From contig OX424562.1 of NCBI GenBank assembly GCA_949152475.1, positions 3,348,001 to 3,412,000 on the forward strand: a stretch of DNA of 64,000 bases, in the 5' to 3' direction. This DNA comes from Terebella lapidaria. Lineage: Eukaryota > Annelida > Polychaeta > Terebellida > Terebellidae. The notes under the pieces were generated by a model. It saw only the letters and a program-made list of their open reading frames with translations, had not been told where the DNA came from and did no database searches. Position 1 is the first letter of the stretch, and every line of letters starts with the position of its first letter. Below are positions 11,765 to 21,671 of the stretch, one piece after another. The translations under genes and the position numbers were made by a program.

Positions 11765-13090
11765 TCAATTTGGCGTTTCCCTAATATTGATCACAAAATT
11801 TTTCTTTGTGTCCATAGCCATGACACTTGTAGCATTCCAGATAGTATCCGTATCGACACCGGTCTGTGACATGTCCCCGCACTCCACAATAGTCAAACTG
11901 AGCACCTTAAGGCTCTCTGGAATGGCCATAGCTCCCTGTGTCGTGGTCATCTGTCCCACATGTCATACATGACGGGTGCCTGGGTGGTAATACGTCTCCG
12001 GTGTAGTCGTAGGTTCTGGCCATGCTGTCCCTGACGTCCTCCAGGGTTTGTCCCATCCTGTCCGCACCTAGGCCCTTCGGTCCTCGCCCCCAGTGTGGGT
12101 CCGGGGTCTCCTCCACAATATTTTTGTCCAAGGAGGGATGTGATCTCATTCTGGACAGGTTGGCAATGTTTGAACTTCAGTTTTGCTACTTCGCGGCGTA
12201 CAACCTTTTCCCTCTTCTGGATCCACAGTACATCTGATCGACTCATTTTTTTCTTTTGCTAAAGAATATGCCGCAGGTTGGTCAATGGCTGACATGATCT
12301 CTTCTGCGACATCATCATTATGAGCAGAAATACATAAGAGAGACTGTGCCATCCTTGGTATTTAACTTGAGGTTTCATGACACCTTATTAAGTCCAGCAT
12401 CTCTCAGGTGCATACCATCGGCAAGATCGTACCCATCCTTGACTGTTCCATCTGCCAGCGTGAAAGACAGTGCGTTGTCCACAAAGGATACATGAGGTTT
12501 GTCTTCACATAATTGATCGAGGGCAATATTCACTTCTTGTATGACACCCTGTGTTACGTCGTCATTCAAACGTGGACATATGCTCGACAAACAAAGTTCA
12601 TCACTTTTGGTTTGAGCTGTTCCGATCAGGGTGTTGAACGACTTGATTACTGTGGAGGGTTCGACGCCTGTCCTCACATCACGACATCACGACGCCTGTC
12701 ATTTCCTCCGACTACCATCGTGATCTTGTGGAAGCGTCTCTCCAGACTGTCCAGATGATGCTTAACGTATTCGACTGTCCCTCTAGGTAGGTATATCACG
12801 TCGGTGTCAAGCAGTTTTGCTGGATCAACATCACGGAGGACACTGCTCTCGATGAGTAGATCACGTTTGTGTTGATCATCGCTTGCTCTCATCTTACCCC
12901 AAGTCAGAGCCGCAACCTTCTCATTGAGGTTACCCACCACTTGTTGCAGTTGATTGTTCTGTGTCACCAGTGATTGGACGAGTTGAGTCAGGTCCCCGGT
13001 TTAGTTCCATCATCCCAGCCCCGTTCTCTTTACAGTCATGACATGGTGTGCATGTGCTTCCGCTCGTATCACACAGTATCACAGAATTTT
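11765..13090 (-). pseudogene. LINE ORF1 / gag-like gene with esterase-like domain and CCHC zinc knuckles
   Basis: Domains appear in N-to-C order on the minus strand. First is a short hydrophilic start with a possible CxxC (about 13030-13090), then a glutamine/asparagine-rich coiled-coil-like stretch (12900-12985). Next is an SGNH-hydrolase-like region: LLIESSVLRDVDPAKL (about 12840), ITMVVGGNDR (about 12700), LSSICPRLND (about 12560-12600), and a C-terminal block with DGYDLADGMHLRDAG at 12385-12430, carrying the D-x-x-H pair. Finally come zinc knuckles: a damaged CMTCG...H (about 11940-11985), CGVRGHVTDRC (about 11850-11895) and CYKCHGYGHKEKFC (about 11790-11835). Such ORF1 proteins bind element RNA. 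At least one frameshift (near 12675, at a small GACATCAC duplication) and an in-frame TAA just after the first knuckle show it is a pseudogene. The assignment to a retroelement rests on these domains and on the endonuclease downstream. Confidence 0.72.
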
Positions 13091-13333
13091 CTTGTTTTTT
13101 TCTTGGATGAAAACACCCTCTCGATTTCCTTCGACGGCTGTTTGTTCGTTATGCAGTGGCCTAGGTGATACACCTCTGGAATTATGGTCTTCTTTACCCA
13201 GCGCTCCACGGGTCCTCGTCCTCTGTAGTTTGGAAAGACTGACCGCAATTTTTCACATGGCTGCTTCCTGAATAACTTGAGTAGTTCAACATCAATTTTG
13301 TTTAGGGTGTCTGTGAGGTCCCCATAGGAATAG
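13091..13333 (-). other. Probable 5' part of the minus-strand LINE
   Basis: Minus-strand fragments of open frame rich in charged residues continue upstream of ORF1, but no domain is recognisable. It may be the degraded ORF1 N-terminus or 5' UTR. Confidence 0.35.
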
Positions 13334-13470
13334 GAATGTAAGTATCAATCTATTACCACCAATACAGTCAGATTTTGATGATGACAATAACAAACGTAAA
13401 ATACAACATTTTGCAATAGAAACAAAGCCCGATCAAATAGTTTATCCAAAGACACACTGGCGTCATCATG
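13334..13470 (+). repeat. Dispersed repeat E, copy 1
   Basis: A block of about 135 bp starting ATGTAAGTATCAATCTATTA and ending CACTGGCGTCATCA. It recurs at 35890-36012 (+), 58790-58922 (+) and about 53088-53166 (-). Family unknown. Confidence 0.85.
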
Positions 13471-14275
13471 GACAGACAGTGTGTTAAATGTAGTTGTTTC
13501 TACCGCACAAGTGATGGAATTAGTATACAACTGCCCAACAACCTATACAGTATAAAATATAATCGCGTCAATGAATCCGGATACAAAATCCGATCTATCC
13601 AGTGACGAGAGCTGGGTCAGATTTGAGATTGGTTGTTTGCCTCTGCACATTCAGGCTGATAAGATGCAAACAATGCTTCCCAGTCAGCCTTCCTATTCTG
13701 AGCTACTCACTAATCGTTGTATTGTGCACATGATTTGCACATGAATATTCGCTAGCATGTATTAAATTTTCGGCGACATGAAAATTGCACTTTTGACATA
13801 TTTTCTTCCCCATATATGACACAACCAGGGTCCACTCTGCTTCGGTGACACTAATGGGCCCCCGTACTTTTTGATGTATCGATCGTGGCTTGTTATCGAA
13901 TTGTCCAATGCGATGGTGAATCCAAATGAGTCGCGTACAGTTAGTTTCATCGATCGAGGCTGGTTGTTAGCTTGACCAATGCGATGGTTATAGAAATGGC
14001 TAGCATCTATGTAAACGTGTAAATCAAGTGGTAAATATTGCGCGAACAAATGTCAAAGTTGGGCCTTTAACGTCACAAAATGTCATCGATAACAATACGT
14101 TTTCCTGATTCTCAAGGTTCGAACTCGCCACAGATCATGAGCCAGATAGTAGTGATGAAAATCGTTGCCTGCTTTCAGGATTGTATTCCACGTATGTCCA
14201 CTATATTTTGCAATATAGCAGGAGCTTTCACATGTACGTCTCATTGATATCAGTTACCAATACTGCTGAAAGCCT
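13471..14275. other. Intergenic with a diverged 70-bp tandem pair
   Basis: No coding feature. A diverged duplication is visible where ATCGATCG(T/A)GGCT...CAATGCGATGGT occurs at about 13877-13918 and again at about 13951-13988. Confidence 0.5.
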
Positions 14276-14915
14276 GTAGCCTGTATGCTAACAATTGCTT
14301 TCCGATATATAAGTCACATAAGTTGTGAAGACCCCCCCCCCCCTTCCCCCACAAAAAAACTGTTAAAATCTAGATATGATAATATTCCTACATTATTCTT
14401 GTATTACTAGTGTGCATTTAGTCACATGGTCCAATATCCAAACAGAGCCTGAGGCGAGACGAGTGTGGTATTGTATAATTGTGGAGTAGTAGTATGTCAC
14501 CAGCCCACGTACCCATGTAATAGATCGCCACCCGGGAGACACGACCGTGCTCACCAACCCGATTCAGCCCAATACAACACTCCCGTGTGTTTGGTTAAAC
14601 GGATCCAGTTCAACAATATTTTCTGCTATTTGATAAACAAGAGCTTAAAGGAACATCGAGTCGAGTAAAAAGACAAGAACAGTCTAAGGTAATAAAGAGT
14701 ATGGTAAAAAAAATATTTTCTGATAAGTTTCTGATAATAGCATTCCTGTAAATCCTTTTTGTCTTACATAATTGCCGATTGAACAATCTTCCATGATTGA
14801 ATAATACACAGCACACTCATTACTTGAACGTATTTAGCATAACCAATGTCGTACTCCATCATCACAACTCTGCATCAGTATTATCTGACTTTGTCTTACT
14901 TTTTCGTAAATTCAA
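14276..14915. repeat. Composite repeat block B, copy 3
   Basis: Third copy of block B, detached from the main cluster and interrupted by a poly-C run (about 14331-14343). It ends where the Tc1-like transposase remnant starts. Confidence 0.76.
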
Positions 14916-15570
14916 ACAATCCACAAGGATTCCTAAGCTCACTCCAAAGCACAAGCAGCTGAGGATCGACTTCCGCCATCAGTACGAGGTCTGGATGTTA
15001 GTTGCTTGGTCAGTGGCTTTATTCACGGGCGAGTCGAAATTCAACCTCTATTCCGACATGATCAGGGATCTCCACGTTCGCTGCAGAGTTGGGAGCAAGT
15101 ACCTCCAGCATTGCTCGAAACATTAAAGTTCGGTGGTGGTGGTGGTGTCATGGTGTGGGTCAGGAGATGCATATCAATCACAGGTCGGTATGCTAGGCAG
15201 AATCAAAGGGACACTGACCAGCCCTAGAGATCCTGGGAGACAGTCTGGTGCCATCAGTGCACGTACTCTCGTACGGGCACCAGTACATCCTGCCGGATGA
15301 GAGCACATCTTGCCAGCACACTTGCCTCGTCACCTCGCCACCACAAAGTCCGGATCTGAGCCCCATCGAGAACTGTCTAGCAGATAGTGGTCAGATGTCC
15401 TGAAATCAGCAAGTTCCAACCAAGCAGAACTGGAGCACCTCCGCCATGGTCTTTAGAATGGAGTTTCTAGACAGAGGTGTGAGGACTTGGTGCGATCCAT
15501 GCAAGCTCGGATCCGTGGTTGCATCCAGGCTTGAGGCCACACCAAGTATTGAAAATGACTAATTGATGTT
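14916..15570 (+). pseudogene. Tc1/mariner-family transposase remnant
   Basis: The text aligns by memory of the family with the DDE catalytic domain of Tc1-like transposases. LRIDFRHQYEVW is at about 14960-15000. VALFTGESKFNLYSD (15015-15055) corresponds to the family's FTDES-F motif but has G in place of the catalytic D. The next match, after a frameshift, is VKFGGG plus VMVW (15125-15160). The stretch PQSPDLSPIE-like follows near 15345-15370 and the C-terminal SMQARIRGCIQA at about 15495-15535. Stops and frameshifts occur throughout and the second catalytic D region is unrecognisable. The N-terminal DNA-binding domain is absent and no TIRs were found. The copy is an old, inactive fragment. 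Confidence 0.8.
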
Positions 15571-15995
15571 TGAACCGTGTCATATTGATACCAGTTTGTT
15601 ATCCCCAGTGCTGTTGCTGATTTGGTTGCATTTTATGTTGTTATGAACATTGTTATCTCATTCATGATAGAGTAACGTTTGACGCCCGCTACCTGAGAAC
15701 GGTCACGGCGGGCGTCGTAATTACTTAACAACGACCAGGTAATAGTCCGCCGAATGAGTCCAGCTGGATACATCACTGAGATGATACATCATCATAGTAA
15801 TGTAGCCCGGTGTGGCGAGCCCGAAATCCGTGAACCCCCGCACATGGATGTGTTCCTGGCCAGCTTCGCCGATGGTCAACCACGGGGATAGAACCCCTAA
15901 TAGCCCGACGGTCTTCCAGAGCCTGTACGCACCATCCCAGGGAAAGACTACCAATCCATGGGAGCATGAGCCCCCAGATCAAAGTATCCCCCTCC
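15571..15995. other. Intergenic with a small hairpin and an unassigned minus ORF
   Basis: A 9-bp perfect stem (GACGCCCGC / GCGGGCGTC) lies at about 15681-15716. On the minus strand the frame 15978-15721 is open for about 85 codons (end SADYYLVVVK) but lacks an ATG near its start and has no domain I recognise. It abuts the MITE at 15996. It could be a degraded exon or chance. Confidence 0.35.
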
Positions 15996-16561
15996 TATAC
16001 TCTGATTTTTTTTTTACACCGGTTTTTGACGATATCTTTGCGGTGCTGAATCGTATCGTTCTATAACTTGGCACGCCTCACCTGAGAGTCAAACGGCAAT
16101 TTTCTACCAAATTTTAGACTTCTATCATAATATTTGAAGAAGTTGGCAATCTACCCCAATGTTAAATTTCAGCCAAAAACGGGATCTCGAGAATCTGAGC
16201 ATATTCGAGGATTTGATCCTGTTTACATCGATCAAGAATCAATGTATTGTTGTAATTTTAGACCAGAAGACACATTGGGGTGTATTCTACACAAACATAT
16301 TGATTTCAAAAGATTGAACCACTACAAAACTGAACAAATGCACAAAATTGTGTGCGGACCCAGAAATTAAATGACGGGGCTAAATTTAACATTGGTGTAG
16401 ATTGCCAACTTTCTCATTTTTCGTGATAGAAGTATGAAATTCTGTAAATAATTGCCGTCTGACTCCCAGGTGAAATATGCCAAGTTATAGAACGATAGCA
16501 TTTAGCATCGCAAGATTATCAGCGAAATACAGTGTAAACGAGTTAGAAAAATCAGAGTATA
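15996..16561. mobile_element. TA-flanked foldback MITE, copy 1
   Basis: Ends are TATACTCTGATTTTT and its reverse complement ATCAGAGTATA. Long inverted arms carry, in order, the TIR, GTTCTATAACTTGGCA, GAGTCAAACGGCAATT and GTTGGCAATCTACC, each found again reversed in the right arm. A loop of about 200 bp separates them. Length is 566 bp with no transposase. The terminal TATA.../...TATA pattern fits a TA target-site duplication, as made by Tc1/mariner-type transposases. Copies also lie at 62655-63226 and, deleted, at 35274-35434. Confidence 0.88.
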
Positions 16562-17217
16562 GGCTCCGATTGGAATTGTCCCCGGGGTCCACACGGACTC
16601 TCTAGCCAGACAAAGGGGACAGGGAACACATGGCCGTGCCTACCGTCGTCCTCACGCCTTGACAGCTCTGAGACAACTCAAAGAAAGCAAGACAGGCTGC
16701 AGCGCACCAGAGCGAGGGTGTGACGTCATGGCTAATGATACAGTATAGTGGAGTGAGAGAAGACAATGCGTCTCCAAGGAGACGCACGAGCTTCGAACGT
16801 GAAGCAGCCAAAACAAGTAGGTATGGTGTATTGAAAAGGCCAAACTCTTATCGCAATCTAGAAACATGATTTCGGTGTCTATACCCATGTTTGTGATGAC
16901 CGGGAATCCAATGGTGTCATTGCTGAGTACCCGCAACCATCGGATGCCCAAGAATTCAAAATGACTGACAATGAAACCTGCGAAAATCACATTTTCCGCC
17001 ATGGTGCGAGTGGTATGTGTGGAAGTCCTGAAAAGGGATCAGATTGATGATAAAAACAGTTCCATCCCTACATATCAAGCTCAGAACATAACACTTAATT
17101 TACAGGAATATTGTCAAAATGGATTTTCATTGACGCCTCCATTAGGAGGCGACATATTGAAACACGATGAAAACGGCCCATCGGTGGATGCGTTCGTCTG
17201 ATATCTTACCGCAGCAT
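16562..17217. other. Intergenic, weak coding hints on minus strand
   Basis: On the minus strand an AG preceded by a pyrimidine tract (CCCTTTTCAG, about 17027) is followed by a good Kozak ATG (CACCATGG at 17002). Its 116-codon frame has no recognised domain. The short palindrome GCCTCC/GGAGGC is at about 17134-17151. No gene is called. Confidence 0.3.
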
Positions 17218-17481
17218 TTATCTTAAAAATAGTATTCTCAACAACGAGATGGAAACAATCACTAAAGAAATATTCCATTTAGTTTGTATAAAGTTTTCAA
17301 TTTTATTCATGCCTGATAACCGAAAAGTATTGCGCGTACTTCGATAGATTTGACTGATCAGACAGCGGTTCCGCGGGAATTCCCCGACTCTCGTGGGGAC
17401 GGCTTCTTCATCATCATCATCATTGCTTGAGCACTGTTCCGAGCGATGTCGTTTCTTGAATGAAAACTTGTTGCCGACCAT
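17218..17481 (-). CDS. Hypothetical small protein or exon, acidic/basic N-terminus
   Basis: The frame starts at an ATG and runs 87 codons. The N-terminal half is strongly polar, with a basic cluster KKRHR at residues 9-13 followed by an acidic run DDDDEE at residues 21-26. The second half is hydrophobic near its end. Nothing identifies a family. The acidic run comes from a (ATG/ATC)n-like trinucleotide stretch (about 17407-17425), which can arise by chance. The neighbours are intergenic. It is listed only because its composition is more protein-like than most short frames here; it may be a single exon or noise. Confidence 0.2.
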   Translation of the reverse strand: MVGNKFSFKKRHRSEQCSSNDDDDEEAVPTRVGEFPRNRCLISQIYRSTRNTFRLSGMNKIENFIQTKWNISLVIVSISLLRILFLR

Positions 17482-17915
17482 TTAAAATGGTCGGAGAAAT
17501 GAAGACTTTACATGTATTTTGCAGCAATTTAACGAAAGCTTCGTAAGCATGAAGTTTTGAACAAGTTGACTTTACATGTATTTCGCAGCAATTTAAGGTT
17601 GGAATCAATTTTAAAATCAGCCAAATTTAGCCGGGTCGGGAATATATAGGAAATATGCACAGTTCGACAACAGATACTTAGAAAATTGCATTTAACCGTG
17701 CATGAAAACAGTGGATAGAGAATGATCGGCCCGCCTACATTGCCGGTTGCCACAGTATCTAGACAAATACCAATGACGTAATGAGACAGTATGTAGAAGT
17801 CGCCCTCAAGGCGGGCCGCTTTGAGGACAAAATTGATGCGAGATTGACTGGCCCCAGTTTGAATCTTGCTTTGGCAAATTATAGAAGCGCAGTGCTGCCA
17901 CATGAGAAAAAAAAC
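17482..17915. other. Intergenic
   Basis: Contains a 50-60-bp diverged duplication (GACTTTACATGTATTTTGCAG at about 17504 and again at about 17570). No credible gene. Confidence 0.4.
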
Positions 17916-17917
17916 TA

Positions 17918-18023
17918 AGTCGTTTTACCGATATAATAAGTCGTTTCTCGTTAAATCGACTTAACTATCTCGTTAAACCGACTTATTATCTCGTTAAATC
18001 GACTTAATAGTTCATTAAAACGA
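17918..18023. repeat. Short palindromic array, TCGTTAAAnCGACTTA type
   Basis: Four to five tandem units of about 25 bp, of the form CTCGTTAAATCGACTTA plus spacer, with alternating orientation of AAGTCG and CGACTT. The array abuts the left end of the 1.9-kb TIR element. Confidence 0.75.
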
Positions 18024-19944
18024 CTGTTCGCGGCACAGCGATAAATCAATTCTTGACGTTATCGGTTTTAAATTCTTGACGTTATGCGCAAAATTCTTGA
18101 CGTTATGCGCGAAATTCCTGACGATATACTTCTGTGTATCAACAGAAAGGACAATTGAGTACGTTTAATAATGAAGTAAACCTGATATGGAACAATTAAC
18201 ATCGTGATAGTTATGCGCACAGTACGCAGATATTATATATATCTTGATATGTAGTCCAACTGTGGGTTCAAGCAGCATTGTAAGTAATATACAACGAGCG
18301 TTCGATGGTTAACTCTAAATATTGTTCTCCAGCTCTCGAAAAGGCGCAAAAAACGGTCGATAAGTATATGCAATGACTATTTGATTCATCAGTAATTTGT
18401 ACAATGATGTTACATGCGGAAAAAGTGGTTATTAATAGGGAAACCTACGTATCCCCAATTTTGCACGGCGCTAAATTATTGACGTTATGATTACACAAGT
18501 TGATTATTCTTGACGTTATATCACAGAGAAGTTCGTCTTGATTCACGGTATTGGTTTCTATTGATTTAAAGAGAAAAACATGTTTATAAAAGAAAGAAAA
18601 ATGTAATTATAGTATTAAATGTATTATTGATAAGTATTTAATATATGTTGACGTTTAATCTGTTATAAAGCGTCATGGTGCTACATAAACAACCGTGTAC
18701 TCATTCCATGGCCTAGAAATCTATATGTTCGCAACAGAAATGTTTTTCCCAGCGTGAAGAAAGTTTTTTAGGGTATATATGATTGACTGATGGTCGTTGA
18801 TATCACCCTATATGTATTTTTTCCGACTTCTCCGACGACTCTTCCAGATTCAGCATAGGCCTACATTGGTTTGCGGTTGGTATGCGACAGTTCCTTCATG
18901 TATTCTCCTGCCAGTTATTTATTTCTGACCTCTCCAAGTATACTAGTAATCAATTTGCGTTATATAACTACGCCAACAAAGTTACCACTAGAAATGTGTT
19001 GTATTGCAGCGATGGACTGTGATACATTGGTTTCGAGCAGGAATTTAGTAGGATGTCTTTTTTAACAGAATCGAAAGCTCAGGGCCAAAAACCAGTCCTG
19101 GCGGTCTGGCAAGGATATGGCACATCTAAGTATACTCTGGGGTAGATAATTTGGCTGAGGGTGTTCACAGTTTGCCGTGTCATTTACTTTGATGTGACTG
19201 ATTGTATAACGTTCTATATGAACTGTACAGATATTGGTGTGGCGTTTTCGTATGGGAATAAACTGTGTAACAAAGTTTTATGTTTTATTTGACATCTTAG
19301 AATGTGTCAGGATGTTTATTTCTTGCATGTTGTAAAACGTCATAAATATTTCCAAATGTAGAATTACATATGTAGAATCGTATATTTGTCATCTCGATTA
19401 TCTGCAAGAGGAAACCACTGTTTCATTCAATTTTACTACTTAATCATGCCTCAAATATAACGACAAAAATTTCTAACATCGCTTTCAATAACGTCAAGCA
19501 TGACGAACCAACGTCAATAATACCGAACTTATTATTGTCGGTGGAAAACGACTGACAGGTATGTTTTATTTAACACCTGGGCTTTGAACCTTTCAATGCT
19601 TAATCATAAATGAGCTGCCAATATGCTGAAGCTCATTCTCAGTACATAGCTGATTCATTGCAAGGAAATGAATCGCATTTAGTACATTCGGATAAGTGCA
19701 AGGCACGATCTTCAACTTTTTTGACATCTCAGCGCGTGATTGGGATGCCATAATGCTTCGTCTACCTCATAAATCGAATATATAGTCACCCTCTTACTAA
19801 TTACCTAAACAAAATTAGATAATTTATGCTGAGATCGCGATAGAACAAAACATAAACAAATATATCGTTAAGAATTTCGCGCATAACGTCAAGAATTTAG
19901 AACCGATGACGTCAAAAATTTACTTACCGCTGTGCCGCGAACAG
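18024..19944. mobile_element. Non-autonomous TIR DNA transposon, 1.92 kb
   Basis: The ends are perfect inverses, CTGTTCGCGGCACAGCG and CGCTGTGCCGCGAACAG. Similarity continues inward for about 90 bp. The arms carry repeated TTCTTGACGTTAT(GCGC) motifs: three on the left (18050-18115), in inverse orientation on the right (19865-19915). More internal copies lie at about 18480, 18508 and 19488-19528. Repeated subterminal motifs of this sort are typical transposase-binding sites. The interior has no ORF with a transposase domain (the best is 64 codons), so the element would depend on a transposase encoded elsewhere. No target-site duplication is obvious; superfamily unassigned. Confidence 0.82.
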
Positions 19945-20472
19945 GGGGTGATCATAAACCACCAACTGCAAAGCGTTCACACTAACCTACTTGGTTATCT
20001 GGACAAAAATTAGTCCAGTTGACATTCTGATTGTTCTAGATGTGAAATCAGCTACCTAATCAAACAAAATTGATCTTAGATTAAAAATAACAGAAACAAA
20101 CCTGATTTTATGGGAACAAACCTGATTCTATGGGTAGGTTTATTTGATAACCATGGAACTATGAACTATGATCTGTCATCCATGTTATTGACCTTCTCCT
20201 AGAAACATAAAATAAAATCAAGCTTCAATACAATAATTATTCAGGATCAGCAACGAGAAGCTCTTAGTTCCATGGCCATAACAACACCCTACCCATAGAA
20301 TCAGGTTTGTTTCTGCTATTTTTATTCTATGTCCCATTTTGTTGGATTACGTAGCTGACTTCACATCCAGGAACAATCAAAATGTTAACTGGAATAATTG
20401 TCATGCAATTGTGGTCAAGATATCCTGGTAAGTAACTGGAAGCGCTTTGTCTTTGGTGATTTATGATGGCTA
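19945..20472. mobile_element. Foldback element with about 220-bp inverted arms
   Basis: Left arm 19945-20165 and right arm 20252-20472 are diverged reverse complements. Paired landmarks are ATCATAAACCACC / GGTGATTTATGAT, GATGTGAAATCAGCTAC / GTAGCTGACTTCACATC and CAAACCTGATTCTATGGG / CCCATAGAATCAGGTTTG. The loop is under 100 bp. It abuts the 1.92-kb TIR element on its left with no spacer. No ORF. Confidence 0.8.
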
Positions 20473-20994
20473 ACTGCTCCATTGCCTAGCCGTTCCACTT
20501 TTGTGCGACAGAGCGGTGAACACCACATAAGAAACTGAACATGATTCACATTCTGCAATGATTTAAGAAGTAAACAGAACATATGCCATCAGATTGTGTT
20601 GAGAAATTAGCCGTCGATCCAGCATGTTATACTGGTGCCCCGCAGCTTACTTGCTTACTTGCCCATAGAATCAGACAATTTGCTCATAGAATCAGACCTT
20701 TTGCCCATAGAATCAGGCAAAATGCACATAGAATCAGACAAACGGTTCCTCCCTGTGTAGTTGTGAATTCCTGGACATATGACCCAATGATGAATGCAAA
20801 AAATATGTGTGTGAAATATTGAAATTTTTGTCATTTGACCTAGTAATTTGAATAATAATGTATACAAAAAACAGTATTCGGGGTCTGCAGATTCAACATG
20901 GCCCAAAGCCAGCAGATAATATGTGATGTTTTGATCATTCGATACTTTTATTAAATTGATACGCGCCCAAAATCTATAGACAATCTGGTAACAT
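20473..20994. repeat. Spacer with a 21-bp x 4 array of the CCCATAGAATCAG motif
   Basis: At about 20654-20740 four 21-bp units share CATAGAATCAG. This motif is also the inner end of both arms of the foldback element just upstream, so the array probably grew from that element. The rest of the interval shows nothing recognisable. Confidence 0.75.
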
Positions 20995-21112
20995 GATATA
21001 CCGGTATGATGACATTCTCGAGATTTTGGAGAGTGGATTTCGTTGCGTTGCAAGTTCAATTCGCTTGTGGGAAGATTATAAACAGAATATTCCATAAACG
21101 GGAAAATCAGCA
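20995..21112. repeat. Short copy of the 3160-3490 dispersed repeat
   Basis: Shares CGAGATTTTGGAG and AACAGAATATTCCATAAACG-like text with 3168-3485; the intervening 22-bp motif region is deleted here. Confidence 0.6.
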
Positions 21113-21291
21113 CCAATGCGTTCGTTCTCCAATGTAGCTAACGATCGGCGAGTTGATGGGTTGTTGGAGGACTGCTCTTTTTAAAGACGACTTGCTTCCG
21201 ATAGGATTACGACCGTATTTGCACGGAAGTTGACACCTGTAGCAGCACATTTCACTTCACGACTCAGTGGGCGCGGAGCGGGATTAGCGAG

Positions 21292-21621
21292 CTAAGGCGG
21301 CAGAGGACCGCGCAGGAAGCCAAACAAACCAGCGGCTATTGTTGCAGACATCTTATGGTCGGAAGGATCGGTGCACAGGGAAAGTTTTACAGCTTGCTCT
21401 CCCATGAGAAGCCAAACTGGTGGGAAATACTTCATAGCCCAGGGAGGAATCGTTTGTTCTATGCGACATGTGGACCTCGATACAGGCCAGGATACACGAA
21501 ATGCTGTTAAACCTACCATACGTTGAACAATATACAGCATTCCCCCCGATAGCCATAGCTTAGTGATAATGTCCCCCAAATATCCCACCAATGTACATGT
21601 ACCTGCCAATTTACATTCCAT
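21292..21621 (-). CDS. Hypothetical 109-codon ORF
   Basis: Begins with a true ATG (at 21621) and ends at TAA near 21292. It has moderately hydrophobic stretches (around residues 10-35 and 88-104) and four Cys, but no motif I recognise. It sits just upstream of the 62-bp minisatellite, and no neighbour suggests a role. It could be a real exon, a relic or a chance frame. An overlapping shorter frame on the same strand shows that stop codons are simply rare here. Confidence 0.2.
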   Translation of the reverse strand: MECKLAGTCTLVGYLGDIITKLWLSGGMLYIVQRMVGLTAFRVSWPVSRSTCRIEQTIPPWAMKYFPPVWLLMGEQAVKLSLCTDPSDHKMSATIAAGLFGFLRGPLPP

Positions 21622-21671
21622 ATGGGATTCGTCTTTTTGGTAGGGTTGTTGAAAATCTCTTAATATAATGG

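Noticed and set aside
15663..15720. Helitron 3' end (GC-rich hairpin)
   Set aside because: No CTRR terminus follows the hairpin and no TC 5' end or Rep/helicase text was found.
21292..21556. Signal-peptide or membrane protein gene upstream of the minisatellite
   Set aside because: No motif or neighbour supports a function; kept only as a low-confidence hypothetical frame.
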